A stretch of 32,243 bases of DNA from Marinilabiliaceae bacterium (GTDB taxonomy: Bacteria; Bacteroidota; Bacteroidia; Bacteroidales; Marinilabiliaceae), in the NCBI GenBank assembly GCA_016342595.1, contig JAEINY010000050.1, positions 1-32,243 on the forward strand. Reading direction: 5' to 3'. The notes under the pieces were generated by a model. It saw nothing but the letters and a program-made list of their open reading frames with translations. It searched no databases and was not told where the DNA came from. Numbering within the stretch: the stretch's first letter is position 1; every line of letters starts with the position of its first letter. Positions 24,441-31,952 of this stretch are shown here, one piece after another. Both the position numbers and the translations under genes were made by a program.

Positions 24441-27062
24441 ATGAAAAAAAAGCTTTTTAGCATTATCGCAGGTTTCTTCCTGTTATGTGTTTCTCCTGGG
24501 TTAATGGCTCAAGGGGAAGTGACCGGTAAACTAATAGACAAGGATACAAAGGATCCTTTAATTGGGGCATCTATCATTGTTAAAGGAACCACCAATGGAA
24601 CTGTTACGGGTATGGATGGAACATTTAACTTTGTTGTACCGGAGGGCTCAACGACCTTGCAGTTTAGTTACATTGGTTATCTGGATAAGACGAAAGATGT
24701 AATGATCCGTAACGGCGAAGTGAAAGCCTTGGGTGAAATTAATATGGAAAATGATGCCATTGGGCTGGTGGAAGTGCAAGTAGTGGCTTCCATTGCACGC
24801 GACCGTGAAACACCCGTGGCCATTTCGAATATTAAGCCACAGCTGATATCCGAGAAATTAGGTACACAGGAATTTCCTGAGATATTAAAATCAACACCAA
24901 GTGTATATGCCACAAAATCAGGTGGTGGTTTTGGTGATTCCCGAATTAACCTGAGGGGTTTTAGCTCTGAAAACATTGGGGTGTTAATTAATGGCGTACC
25001 TATTAATGGGATGGAAAATGGTAAAGTGTACTGGTCAAACTGGGCAGGTCTTTCCGATGTGACGAAGACCATGCAGGTGCAACGTGGCTTAGGAGCTTCT
25101 AAGTTGGCAATTTCATCAGTAGGGGGTACCATTAATATCCTTACTAAAACAACCGATGCTAAAGCAGGTGGAAATGTGTTTTATGGTATGGCCAATGATG
25201 GTTATGAGAAAAAAGGCATCACGGCTTCTACCGGTCTTTTAGATAATGGATGGGCCGTAACGATGAGCCTGGCTCAGACTTCGGGTGATGGGTATGTAAA
25301 AGCAACTGAATTTAATTCCTATTCCTATTTCTTGAATATTTCAAAGCGCTTAAATGAAAAGCACATTCTTTCGTTTACGACTTTTGGTGCGCCGCAATGG
25401 CACAATCAGCGCTATGGTATGGCAAGAATTGAAGATGTGAGAAATCACCGCGATGGTACACGGTTAAACTACGATTACGGGTATAAAGGTGGTGAGAAAT
25501 ACAATTCGGCTCAAAATGAGTATCACAAGCCGCAAATGTCAGTGAACCATTTTTGGGATATCAATGAGAAGTCTTTCCTGTCCACCTCTGTTTATGCCTC
25601 CATGGCTGTGGGTAGTGGACGCCGTATCAGAGGAATTGATAAAAAGGATCGCTGGTTAAGGTATGATAGCGGTACCGGTCGTCCCTATGAGGAAACAAAA
25701 TTAACACCGGAAGGATTGCTGGATTGGGATGCTGTAATTGCAGAGAATGCGGCTTCGGAGAATGGATCTCAGGCCATTGTTTCAAAAAGCGTGAACTCTC
25801 ATGATTGGTATGGAATATTGTCGACCTATAATCATCAAATAGGTAATATTAGTATTACGGCCGGTGTAGATGGGCGTTATTACTATGGTTATCACCGTGA
25901 GGAGATTGTGGACCTGCTAGGTGGCAATTATTACCTGGATATTGTAAAGAATACTGATGATCATGATCCAAAGGACGGGATGTATCCAGAGTATGTTAGT
26001 AATAATATTAACCGTGCTGCAGGTACGCCCTTGCAAGTGGGCGATGTGGTTGGATTTAATAATGATGGTGAAATAGTATGGGGCGGATTATTTGGCCAGG
26101 CAGAATATGTGACGGATCAATATTCGGCCTTCCTTTCAGGTTCTGTTTCTAATTCATCGTATCGACGCATCGATAAGTTTAAATATAAGCCAGATGAGCA
26201 AAAATCAGATTGGAAAAGTTATGTATCCTATAGTGTAAAAGGTGGATTTAACTACAACCTGAATGACCAGCACAATGTGTTTATCAATGGTGGTTATTTT
26301 ACCCGTGCCCCTTATCACAAGTATGTATTTTTAAACTATACAAATGAGATCAATGATAAAATTCAGCAGGAAAAAGTACTTTCCGGTGAAGTGGGCTATG
26401 GATGGAGAACCAATAAGCTGAAGCTGGATGTGAGTTATTACCATACTTACTGGTTGAATAAGAGTGTAAGTAAATCAACTGGTGATGATGGTTTTGCCAT
26501 CAGTAACGGGGTGGATGCCTTGCATTATGGAGTGGAAGCTGTACTGAACTATCGCCCGGTTAAGGGGATGACACTTCGGGCAATGGCTTCGGTGGGTAAC
26601 TGGACCTGGTTGGATGATGCAGTGTTTGATTATTACGATATCAATCAAAATTACATTGAGTCAAAAGATGTATATATTAAAGATGCAAAAGTAGGTGATG
26701 CGGCTCAATCAACAGCTTCTTTGGGTGTTGATTACTGGGTGTTGCCAAAATTGAAAATAGGAGCCGATTATAACTTCTACGATGATTTATATGCCTATTA
26801 TGATCCGACTTATAATACAAGTATTAACGATAGAGGTAAGGATACCTGGCAATTACCCGCCTATGGATTACTGGATGTAAACATGAAGTATGACTTTGAT
26901 ATTGCAGGTTTAAAAGCCAGTTTGTATGGTAAAGTGAATAATGTACTGAATACTGAATACATTGCTGATGCTAAAGATGGATCAAATAAAGATGCTGAAT
27001 CAGCACTCGTCTATTATGGTTTTGGCAGAACAATGTCAGTAAGTTTAAAAGTTCGATTCTAA
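24441..27062 (+). CDS. TonB-dependent outer-membrane receptor
   Basis: 873 residues. A signal peptide (1 to about 23, ending LMAQ) is followed by a carboxypeptidase-regulatory-like domain (about 26-105: GKLIDKDTKDPLIGASIIVK, then GMDGTFNF). Next comes a TonB-box-like VEVQVVAS near 115 and the plug domain (about 125-230), with NLRGFSSENIGVLINGVPI and SVGGTINILTKT. The remainder is a 22-strand type barrel ending in the outer-membrane signature SVSLKVRF with terminal Phe. There is no SusD partner; the next gene is an unrelated lipoprotein, so this is not a standard polysaccharide-utilisation pair. The transported substrate is unknown. Regulation by the upstream TetR protein is inferred from the operator. 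Confidence 0.93.
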   Translation: MKKKLFSIIAGFFLLCVSPGLMAQGEVTGKLIDKDTKDPLIGASIIVKGTTNGTVTGMDGTFNFVVPEGSTTLQFSYIGYLDKTKDVMIRNGEVKALGEINMENDAIGLVEVQVVASIARDRETPVAISNIKPQLISEKLGTQEFPEILKSTPSVYATKSGGGFGDSRINLRGFSSENIGVLINGVPINGMENGKVYWSNWAGLSDVTKTMQVQRGLGASKLAISSVGGTINILTKTTDAKAGGNVFYGMANDGYEKKGITASTGLLDNGWAVTMSLAQTSGDGYVKATEFNSYSYFLNISKRLNEKHILSFTTFGAPQWHNQRYGMARIEDVRNHRDGTRLNYDYGYKGGEKYNSAQNEYHKPQMSVNHFWDINEKSFLSTSVYASMAVGSGRRIRGIDKKDRWLRYDSGTGRPYEETKLTPEGLLDWDAVIAENAASENGSQAIVSKSVNSHDWYGILSTYNHQIGNISITAGVDGRYYYGYHREEIVDLLGGNYYLDIVKNTDDHDPKDGMYPEYVSNNINRAAGTPLQVGDVVGFNNDGEIVWGGLFGQAEYVTDQYSAFLSGSVSNSSYRRIDKFKYKPDEQKSDWKSYVSYSVKGGFNYNLNDQHNVFINGGYFTRAPYHKYVFLNYTNEINDKIQQEKVLSGEVGYGWRTNKLKLDVSYYHTYWLNKSVSKSTGDDGFAISNGVDALHYGVEAVLNYRPVKGMTLRAMASVGNWTWLDDAVFDYYDINQNYIESKDVYIKDAKVGDAAQSTASLGVDYWVLPKLKIGADYNFYDDLYAYYDPTYNTSINDRGKDTWQLPAYGLLDVNMKYDFDIAGLKASLYGKVNNVLNTEYIADAKDGSNKDAESALVYYGFGRTMSVSLKVRF

Positions 27063-27085
27063 AAAAAATAAGAAAATTGGTACAA

Positions 27086-28951
27086 ATGAAAAAAATAATA
27101 TTTCTATTAGGATTGATAGGACTGATTTTTACAGCTTGTGATCCAACGGATTCGGTCTATGATGACCTGGACGCTGCCAAGGCGCCTTATAATGAAGCGG
27201 TGATTGTTGACTTCGTGGATGATGACTATGCAGATATGGCCAGATGGTATAAATCGACCCACCAGACAACACAAGACAGTGCGTTGGCTGATGAATTAAA
27301 GGACAAAAAAGCATTTAGTCTTGGTCTTGAAACTGATAAATTTATTCCCCTGTATTTAGGAAATACTTATTTAGCTTTAAATAAAAACTCTTCGGCTAAA
27401 GTGACCTTTCGTTTTGATGAAGGCCGAAAAATATACCTGGATGATTTTGAGGAAGCAGATGTGTATACCTTAGCAAATACGGATTATGCGGCAGTTGATG
27501 CGAAAGTGGGAGAAGCAAAAGGGTTTTATCCGAATGACAAGGTAGATCAATATTTACCGGAGATTTTAGAGGGCAATATTAAGGACCCGGAGGAGGGTCA
27601 AATGGTGAGAGTTTCCTATAAGCAATTTGTAGAAGAACCGGTTATTGGTAAGACTGATATTTTTGTTGAAGAGTTTAGCGGAGACTTGGGTGCTTTTGTA
27701 TCCCATAATTTAGTGGGAGATAACCAGCAGTGGCGTGCATCGGATTATAATGATATTGATTATGCCAAAATGAGTGGATTTGATAGTGATCTAGGTGAAG
27801 CTTTTGAGAATAGCGATTGGTTGGTGTCTCCGCAAATTGATTTAACCAATGAGGCGGGCGTAGTATTGCAAATTAACCAGGTTATTAATTTCCTCAAGGG
27901 AGAAACGGGTTTAATAAAAGTAAATGTTTCAACCGATTTTGATGGAGCCGATGTAGCAGGAGCGACGTGGACGGAATTAGTCATTCAGAATAAACCGGAT
28001 GGTACCAATTATACTTACGTTGAATCTGAAGAGGTCGATTTGTCAGCTTATGATGGTGAGAAAATTTATCTGGGTTTCCATTATCAATCAACCACAACAA
28101 CATCTCCTACCTGGCAACTGGATTGGATAAAAGTAAAAGCTGTTGGTGTATCAGGTGAAACCAATGTAAGAAACAATTTTTATGAATACAAAGGTTCCTG
28201 GAAAGCCGTAGAAAACGCTTATGTGGTTAGCTCTAAGGAATATGAACAAATGGGAGATCCAGGGTATCGCGGAAATTTCTCAAGCTCAGTCAAACCTGAA
28301 AACTATTTGCCACAGTTGCTTGCTTCAAAGAATCTGTTTGCGCAAGAGGGGGATACGGCAGTAATTGCTTATAACTATTACTATGGTGGTTCAACAGGAA
28401 CTAAATTAGCGGCAGATCGATATGAATACCATGGTACTGTATGGGCTAAAACAGAAGAAATTCTTGAGAAAACAGAACAATATGTGCACAATGGAAGTGC
28501 CTGGTTCTTCGATCCAACTGTAAGCTTTACCATGGGTAAAGATGATTTTCAAATGATTGTGGATGCTGTGAAAGATACACATCCTGAATTGATCGATAGA
28601 GGAAATTCTGAGTATTATCACGGTGCAAGTGCGTGGTATAGTAACTTTGACATGCGTCATATCAAGCGTACTAATGGTGATTTTGCTCAGGCAGAGTATG
28701 ATGGCTTAACGGCTGATGAGATACAGGCTAAGATTGAAGAAAGGGTGCAGGAAGGTGTCTTGATCATGTTAAAAGCAAAATTCCCGGAGGCGGTGACACA
28801 AGTCAATGGCATTGACGTGAATTATATAGTTAGATACAAGGTGTATGATAACGACTTGAAGAAGCCTTATTATTCGGTCACCTATAAGTGTACGAAAGCC
28901 GGTCCATCTGCAGGATTTGAATTAGTTGAAGGGCCTGTTGAAGAAATATAA
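27086..28951 (+). CDS. Large surface lipoprotein with choice-of-anchor-J-like domain
   Basis: 621 residues from ATG 27086 (an upstream TTG at 27077 is less likely). The lipobox is FTAC with Cys18, followed by DPTD. The N-terminal 180 residues are acidic and unassigned. About residues 190-355 look like a MAM/choice-of-anchor-J beta-sandwich: EEFSGDLGAF, NSDWLVSPQIDLTN, and KIYLGFHYQS, with TWQLDWIKV closing it. Beyond that, the segments FYEYKGSWKAVENAYVVSS, YEYHGTVWAKTEEI and YVHNGSAWFFDPT are three aromatic-Gly-Trp units, suggesting tandem repeats. The receptor gene ends 23 bases before this start, so both are probably co-transcribed and may form one outer-membrane complex. Ligand unknown. 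Confidence 0.82.
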   Translation: MKKIIFLLGLIGLIFTACDPTDSVYDDLDAAKAPYNEAVIVDFVDDDYADMARWYKSTHQTTQDSALADELKDKKAFSLGLETDKFIPLYLGNTYLALNKNSSAKVTFRFDEGRKIYLDDFEEADVYTLANTDYAAVDAKVGEAKGFYPNDKVDQYLPEILEGNIKDPEEGQMVRVSYKQFVEEPVIGKTDIFVEEFSGDLGAFVSHNLVGDNQQWRASDYNDIDYAKMSGFDSDLGEAFENSDWLVSPQIDLTNEAGVVLQINQVINFLKGETGLIKVNVSTDFDGADVAGATWTELVIQNKPDGTNYTYVESEEVDLSAYDGEKIYLGFHYQSTTTTSPTWQLDWIKVKAVGVSGETNVRNNFYEYKGSWKAVENAYVVSSKEYEQMGDPGYRGNFSSSVKPENYLPQLLASKNLFAQEGDTAVIAYNYYYGGSTGTKLAADRYEYHGTVWAKTEEILEKTEQYVHNGSAWFFDPTVSFTMGKDDFQMIVDAVKDTHPELIDRGNSEYYHGASAWYSNFDMRHIKRTNGDFAQAEYDGLTADEIQAKIEERVQEGVLIMLKAKFPEAVTQVNGIDVNYIVRYKVYDNDLKKPYYSVTYKCTKAGPSAGFELVEGPVEEI

Positions 28952-28988
28952 ACAAATTAATGCGATTTATATCGTTGAGTGATAAGAT

Positions 28989-29020
28989 AAGGGTGCCTAA
29001 GTGATTAGGTACCTTTTTTT
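28989..29020 (+). terminator. Terminator of the receptor-lipoprotein operon
   Basis: GGTGCCTAA, loop GTGA and TTAGGTACC form a 9-bp stem (one wobble) followed by seven T. Confidence 0.85.
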
Positions 29021-29053
29021 GTGGCCTGATAGGGAGGCTCATTTCCCAGGCAC

Positions 29054-29084
29054 TTGCTTTTCCCAATCCTTTTATTTATCATTG
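29054..29084 (+). promoter_or_regulatory. Promoter of the trpL-trpB transcript
   Basis: TTG (29054-29056) and TATCATTG (29077-29084, one mismatch to TAnnTTTG) are 20 bases apart. Transcription would start about 10 bases before the leader-peptide ATG. Confidence 0.45.
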
Positions 29085-29101
29085 CATCCATAATTAATGA
29101 C

Positions 29102-29167
29102 ATGACAAACCAATTGTTCCATATTCAGTGGTGGCGTAGTTCAGCTTTTCATAAGGTGGATCAATAG
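29102..29167 (+). CDS. trpL: Probable trp leader peptide with tandem Trp codons
   Basis: A 21-codon frame starting ATG ACA AAC and ending at TAG 29165. Codons 10 and 11 are TGG TGG (29129-29134), in the context QWWRSSAF. It lies directly upstream of an attenuator and of trpB. Tryptophan is rare, so two adjacent Trp codons in a 21-codon frame in this exact place is a strong sign of a regulatory leader. In a well-fed cell the ribosome would reach the stop; when charged tRNA-Trp is short it would stall at the tandem codons. Confidence 0.75.
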   Translation: MTNQLFHIQWWRSSAFHKVDQ

Positions 29168-29220
29168 GTGTATACAATATTTTAATATGAAAAGCCGCAG
29201 GTCTCCACCTGCGGCTTTTT
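29144..29220 (+). promoter_or_regulatory. Transcription attenuator for trpB (antiterminator and terminator)
   Basis: The terminator is AAAAGCCGCAGGT (29190-29202), loop CTCC, ACCTGCGGCTTTT (29207-29219), a perfect 13-bp stem with T run. The competing antiterminator is GCTTTTCATA (29144-29153, inside the leader-peptide codons for Ala-Phe-His) against TATGAAAAGC (29186-29195), a perfect 10-bp pairing that uses the first bases of the terminator arm. The two structures are mutually exclusive. Region 2 begins 10 bases after the Trp codons, a distance suited to exposure by a ribosome stalled there and masking by one at the stop codon. Confidence 0.8.
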
Positions 29221-29251
29221 GCATTTTATAACGGAAATTAAAAGGATAAAA

Positions 29252-30493
29252 ATGGAAAATTTAAACGTAGACAAGGCATTTTTGAGCGAAGAGGTAATGC
29301 CTGATAGTAAGGGTTTTTTTGGTGAATATGGTGGCAGTTTCCTGCCGCCCATATTGATACCCATTATTCAGGAAATTACGGATGCTTATTTGAAGATAAA
29401 GGATGATCCGGTGTTTAAAGAAGAGCTGTTTTATTTGCAGAAGCATTACACCGGTCGTCCTTCGCCTATATTTCATGCTAAAAACCTGTCTCAGAAACAA
29501 GGAGGAGCTCAAATCTATTTGAAGCGTGAAGACCTCAATCATACGGGTGCCCATAAAATCAATCACTGCTTAGGTGAGGCTCTTTTGGCCAAAAGGATGG
29601 GTAAGAAAAAGTTGATTGCCGAGACCGGTGCCGGTCAGCATGGGGTGGCTTTGGCAACAGCGGCTGCCTTGGTTGGTTTGGAGTGTGATATATACATGGG
29701 CGAGGTCGACATTCAGAAAGAGCATCCCAATGTGGTACGCATGAAAATATTAGGTGCCAAAGTGATAGCGGTTACGCACGGTTTAAAAACCTTGAAAGAA
29801 GCTGTAGATGCGGCCTTTGAAGCCTATATGAAAGATCCGGTGACCCAGTTGTATGCCATTGGTTCGGTGGTGGGGCCTCATCCCTTTCCAATGATGGTAC
29901 GCGATTTTCAGTCGGTTATTGGTCGCGAGGCCCGGGAACAGATGCAGGAAATGACCGGAAAACATCCGGATAACCTGGTGGCTTGTGTAGGTGGTGGTTC
30001 CAATGCGCTGGGGTTGTTCTCTGCTTTCTTGCAAGATCAAAACGTGAATATTTTTGGTGTTGAACCTGCCGGTACCAGCTTTAAAACAGGAGATCACTCG
30101 GCTACCTTAACATTAGGGAAACCGGGTATGATCCATGGTTTTAAATGTTATTTATTGCAGGATGAAAATGGAGAGCCGGCACCTGTGAATACGGTTGCCA
30201 GTGGTTTGGATTATCCTGGCGTGGGACCTCAACATAGTTATCTGAAGGATATCAAACGCGTACAATACGAAACCATTACCGATAAAGAAGCCATTGATGC
30301 CTTTATGCTGCTGGCCCGTGAAGAAGGTATTATTCCAGCTTTAGAGAGTGCCCATGCCGTAGCTTATGCCTTGAAATTAGCGGAACAATTACCAGCTGAT
30401 CAAACCATCCTGGTGAATCTTTCCGGACGTGGCGATAAAGACATCGATTATGTGGTGGAACGTTTTGGTGAGCAATTTGGAATTTCGGAATGA
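29252..30493 (+). CDS. trpB: Tryptophan synthase beta subunit (solitary)
   Basis: 413 residues from ATG 29252; a start at 29219 inside the terminator is rejected. TrpB condenses indole with serine using pyridoxal phosphate. Seen: [14 protein letters not shown] near residue 90-103 with the PLP-binding lysine, [14 protein letters not shown] near 125, [20 protein letters not shown] near 206-225, [13 protein letters not shown] near 248 binding the PLP phosphate, [13 protein letters not shown] near 310 and LSGRGDKD near 390. This is the TrpB1 type. It differs from the usual sequence in places (NHCLGEALL after HKI, and [14 protein letters not shown] where VERQALNVFRM is common). No trpA or other trp gene lies beside it. 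A trp-type attenuator precedes it, so it is controlled by tryptophan supply. Confidence 0.93.
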   Translation: MENLNVDKAFLSEEVMPDSKGFFGEYGGSFLPPILIPIIQEITDAYLKIKDDPVFKEELFYLQKHYTGRPSPIFHAKNLSQKQGGAQIYLKREDLNHTGAHKINHCLGEALLAKRMGKKKLIAETGAGQHGVALATAAALVGLECDIYMGEVDIQKEHPNVVRMKILGAKVIAVTHGLKTLKEAVDAAFEAYMKDPVTQLYAIGSVVGPHPFPMMVRDFQSVIGREAREQMQEMTGKHPDNLVACVGGGSNALGLFSAFLQDQNVNIFGVEPAGTSFKTGDHSATLTLGKPGMIHGFKCYLLQDENGEPAPVNTVASGLDYPGVGPQHSYLKDIKRVQYETITDKEAIDAFMLLAREEGIIPALESAHAVAYALKLAEQLPADQTILVNLSGRGDKDIDYVVERFGEQFGISE

Positions 30494-30787
30494 AAGGAAG
30501 GATAAAACTATCACTAAGGTAATTTACTGAATTGACCGCAAAGTCGAATGTCGCAATATTTTTGCGCCTCCGCGTCTTTGCGGTTTCTTATTTATTTCTA
30601 TGATAACCTCCTATGTATGGATACTGTTTTTTTGTTCATTGGAATGATGAATATTGATTAACGATTTGTGATTTAGGAATTCAGTGTTCTTCAATTGTTG
30701 ATCGATATTCATTATTTGGTTCTGGCTCGTCCAGATTAGGAGTAGATCCTCAGTCTAATTGAATATCAAACTACTCTTTTTTCTTAT
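30494..30787. other. Intergenic stretch after trpB with inverted repeats
   Basis: No gene. It contains the palindrome at 30535-30584. It also contains ATGAATATTGAT and ATCGATATTCAT (one mismatch), facing each other between about 30645 and 30715. Confidence 0.45.
30535..30584. repeat. Palindromic repeat, ACCGCAAAG arms
   Basis: ACCGCAAAG (30535-30543) is complementary to CTTTGCGGT (30576-30584), with further pairing of GCGC-like segments inside. It resembles the dispersed GC-rich palindromes seen in many Bacteroidota genomes and may also terminate the trpB transcript, since T-rich sequence follows. Confidence 0.6.
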
Positions 30788-31120
30788 CCTGTTGATGTTT
30801 TTTACTGTCCTGCAGGATTTTTTCAAAGCCCTGTAGGATTGTAACCCGACCTGCCTCTGGCTAAACGCTTCCTGTTGTTGTTTAATGATGAGCTGGCGGT
30901 CATTTGTCTATCCCTGGAACGATTTTAGTACGAGCAGGCCATTTTTTTCAATGACCTGTAGCATTTAAAAGCTTCCTGCAGCAGACCAGAACCGGCCTGA
31001 CAGAAGTTCTGGATGTCCTGTAGAAATTTTGAGGTGAGCTGACAGATACCAGAATCGGCCTGGAGAATTTTTAGAAAGAGCAGGCTATTTAATTCGAGTC
31101 CTGTTGAGCGAAGCGAAACA
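30788..31120. repeat. Degenerate tandem array: 16 units, 20-21 bp period, core (C/G)C(T/A)G
   Basis: Unit starts are 30788, 30809, 30830, 30850, 30871, 30892, 30913, 30934, 30955, 30975, 30996, 31017, 31038, 31059, 31080 and 31100. Twelve begin CCTG, two GCTG (30892, 31038) and two GCAG (30934, 31080). Most continue roughly NAGNATTTTTNNAA. Spacing is 21 bp except three steps of 20, which would break any reading frame. It lies between trpB and mgsA. Confidence 0.8.
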
Positions 31121-31169
31121 ATCTTTGTGGCCCGATAGTTATCAGGCTAGGTTGTTTTGCATGGAAAAT

Positions 31170-31296
31170 TTACACAGAGCACGCTGAGGCAAAAAGTATA
31201 AGGCAGTTCACAAAGGGTTATTATACCATCAATACAGCCAGGCATAAGATATCCTCTCGGTGTCCCTTTGTGTTTTCTTCGTGCAGCTTTGTGTAA
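31170..31296. repeat. Large imperfect palindrome related to the 48-bp repeats
   Basis: The outer arms TTACACAGAGCACG and CGTGCAGCTTTGTGTAA and the inner arms CACAAAGGG (about 31209) and CCCTTTGTG (31264-31272) can fold into one long hairpin. The start resembles TTACACGGAGAGCGCAAAG of the 48-bp repeats. Confidence 0.6.
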
Positions 31297-31331
31297 CTAT
31301 TATTTTTTGAACGCACTACTAGTATATGAGC

Positions 31332-31378
31332 ACCCATTTCTCCGGAGAAGATATAGAATTGGGTATTGGACAATAATG
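31332..31378. repeat. Direct repeat upstream of mgsA (copy A)
   Basis: Shares ACCCATTTC, GATATAGAATT, GGA and AATAAT blocks in order with 31851-31895. It contains the perfect palindrome TTCTCCGGAGAA. Confidence 0.6.
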
Positions 31379-31455
31379 ATTATAATTATGACTCACAGCT
31401 TTCGTTTGTGCCGCATTTTTTATAAGTTCGTGCTATTGATTTAAACCCAACAAAT

Positions 31456-31836
31456 ATGATGAAACTAGCCGTTATAGCACACGATGGAAAAAAGGCTGAG
31501 ATGGTCTCTTTTTTAAATAAGCACCATGATATTTTTCGTTCCGTTAATATTTCGATTATCGCTACCGGTACTACCGGTAAACATGCTCAGAATGCCGGAT
31601 TAAAAGTGGAACGTGTACTCTCCGGACCACAAGGAGGCGATGCACAAATAGCTTCTCAAGTAGCAGAAGGACAAATTCAGGGGGTATTCTTTTTTCGCGA
31701 TCCATTGGATAAACACCCACACGAGCCGGATATCAACATGTTAATGCGTATCTGTGATGTGCACAATGTGCCTTTGGCGACTAATCCGGCCACTGCTGAA
31801 TTGGTGCTGATGGGATTGGCGAAGAAATCGGAATAG
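31456..31836 (+). CDS. mgsA: Methylglyoxal synthase
   Basis: 126 residues (a second Met directly follows the first; either could start). The enzyme turns dihydroxyacetone phosphate into methylglyoxal, a bypass used when sugar phosphates build up. Conserved: IAHDGKKAEM (7-16), IIATGTTGKHAQN (34-46), LSGPQGGDAQIA (55-66) with the catalytic Asp62, FFRDPLDKHPHEPDI (79-93) with active-site histidines, and VPLATNPATAE (105-115). All key residues are present. Its place between two similar repeats and downstream of the gal and trp genes does not suggest an operon. Confidence 0.96.
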   Translation: MMKLAVIAHDGKKAEMVSFLNKHHDIFRSVNISIIATGTTGKHAQNAGLKVERVLSGPQGGDAQIASQVAEGQIQGVFFFRDPLDKHPHEPDINMLMRICDVHNVPLATNPATAELVLMGLAKKSE

Positions 31837-31850
31837 AAGAATACAAAGGA

Positions 31851-31895
31851 ACCCATTTCCTCGTAGGGGATATAGAATTAATACCGGATAATAAT
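31851..31895. repeat. Direct repeat downstream of mgsA (copy B)
   Basis: See copy A at 31332-31378; the central palindrome has diverged here. Confidence 0.6.
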
Positions 31896-31902
31896 AAATT
31901 AT

Positions 31903-31938
31903 AAGCTGAAACTACCCCCCGTTAGTTTCAGCTTTTTT
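31903..31938 (+). terminator. Terminator after mgsA
   Basis: AAGCTGAAACTA and TAGTTTCAGCTT form a perfect 12-bp stem around 8 bases, followed by T. It lies between convergent genes and could act on both. Confidence 0.85.
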
Positions 31939-31952
31939 GATGGTGTGGGTGA

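Noticed and set aside
24441-28951. SusC/SusD polysaccharide-utilisation pair
   Set aside because: The second gene lacks SusD features (no TPR-type helical sequence) and looks like an anchor-J beta-sandwich lipoprotein.
29182-29364. Minus-strand 60-residue frame over the trpB start
   Set aside because: It is antisense to the attenuator and the start of trpB, with no sign of coding use.
30788-31120. CRISPR array or heptad-repeat protein gene
   Set aside because: The period is 20-21 bp with degenerate units and no cas genes, and the 20-bp steps shift the reading frame three times.
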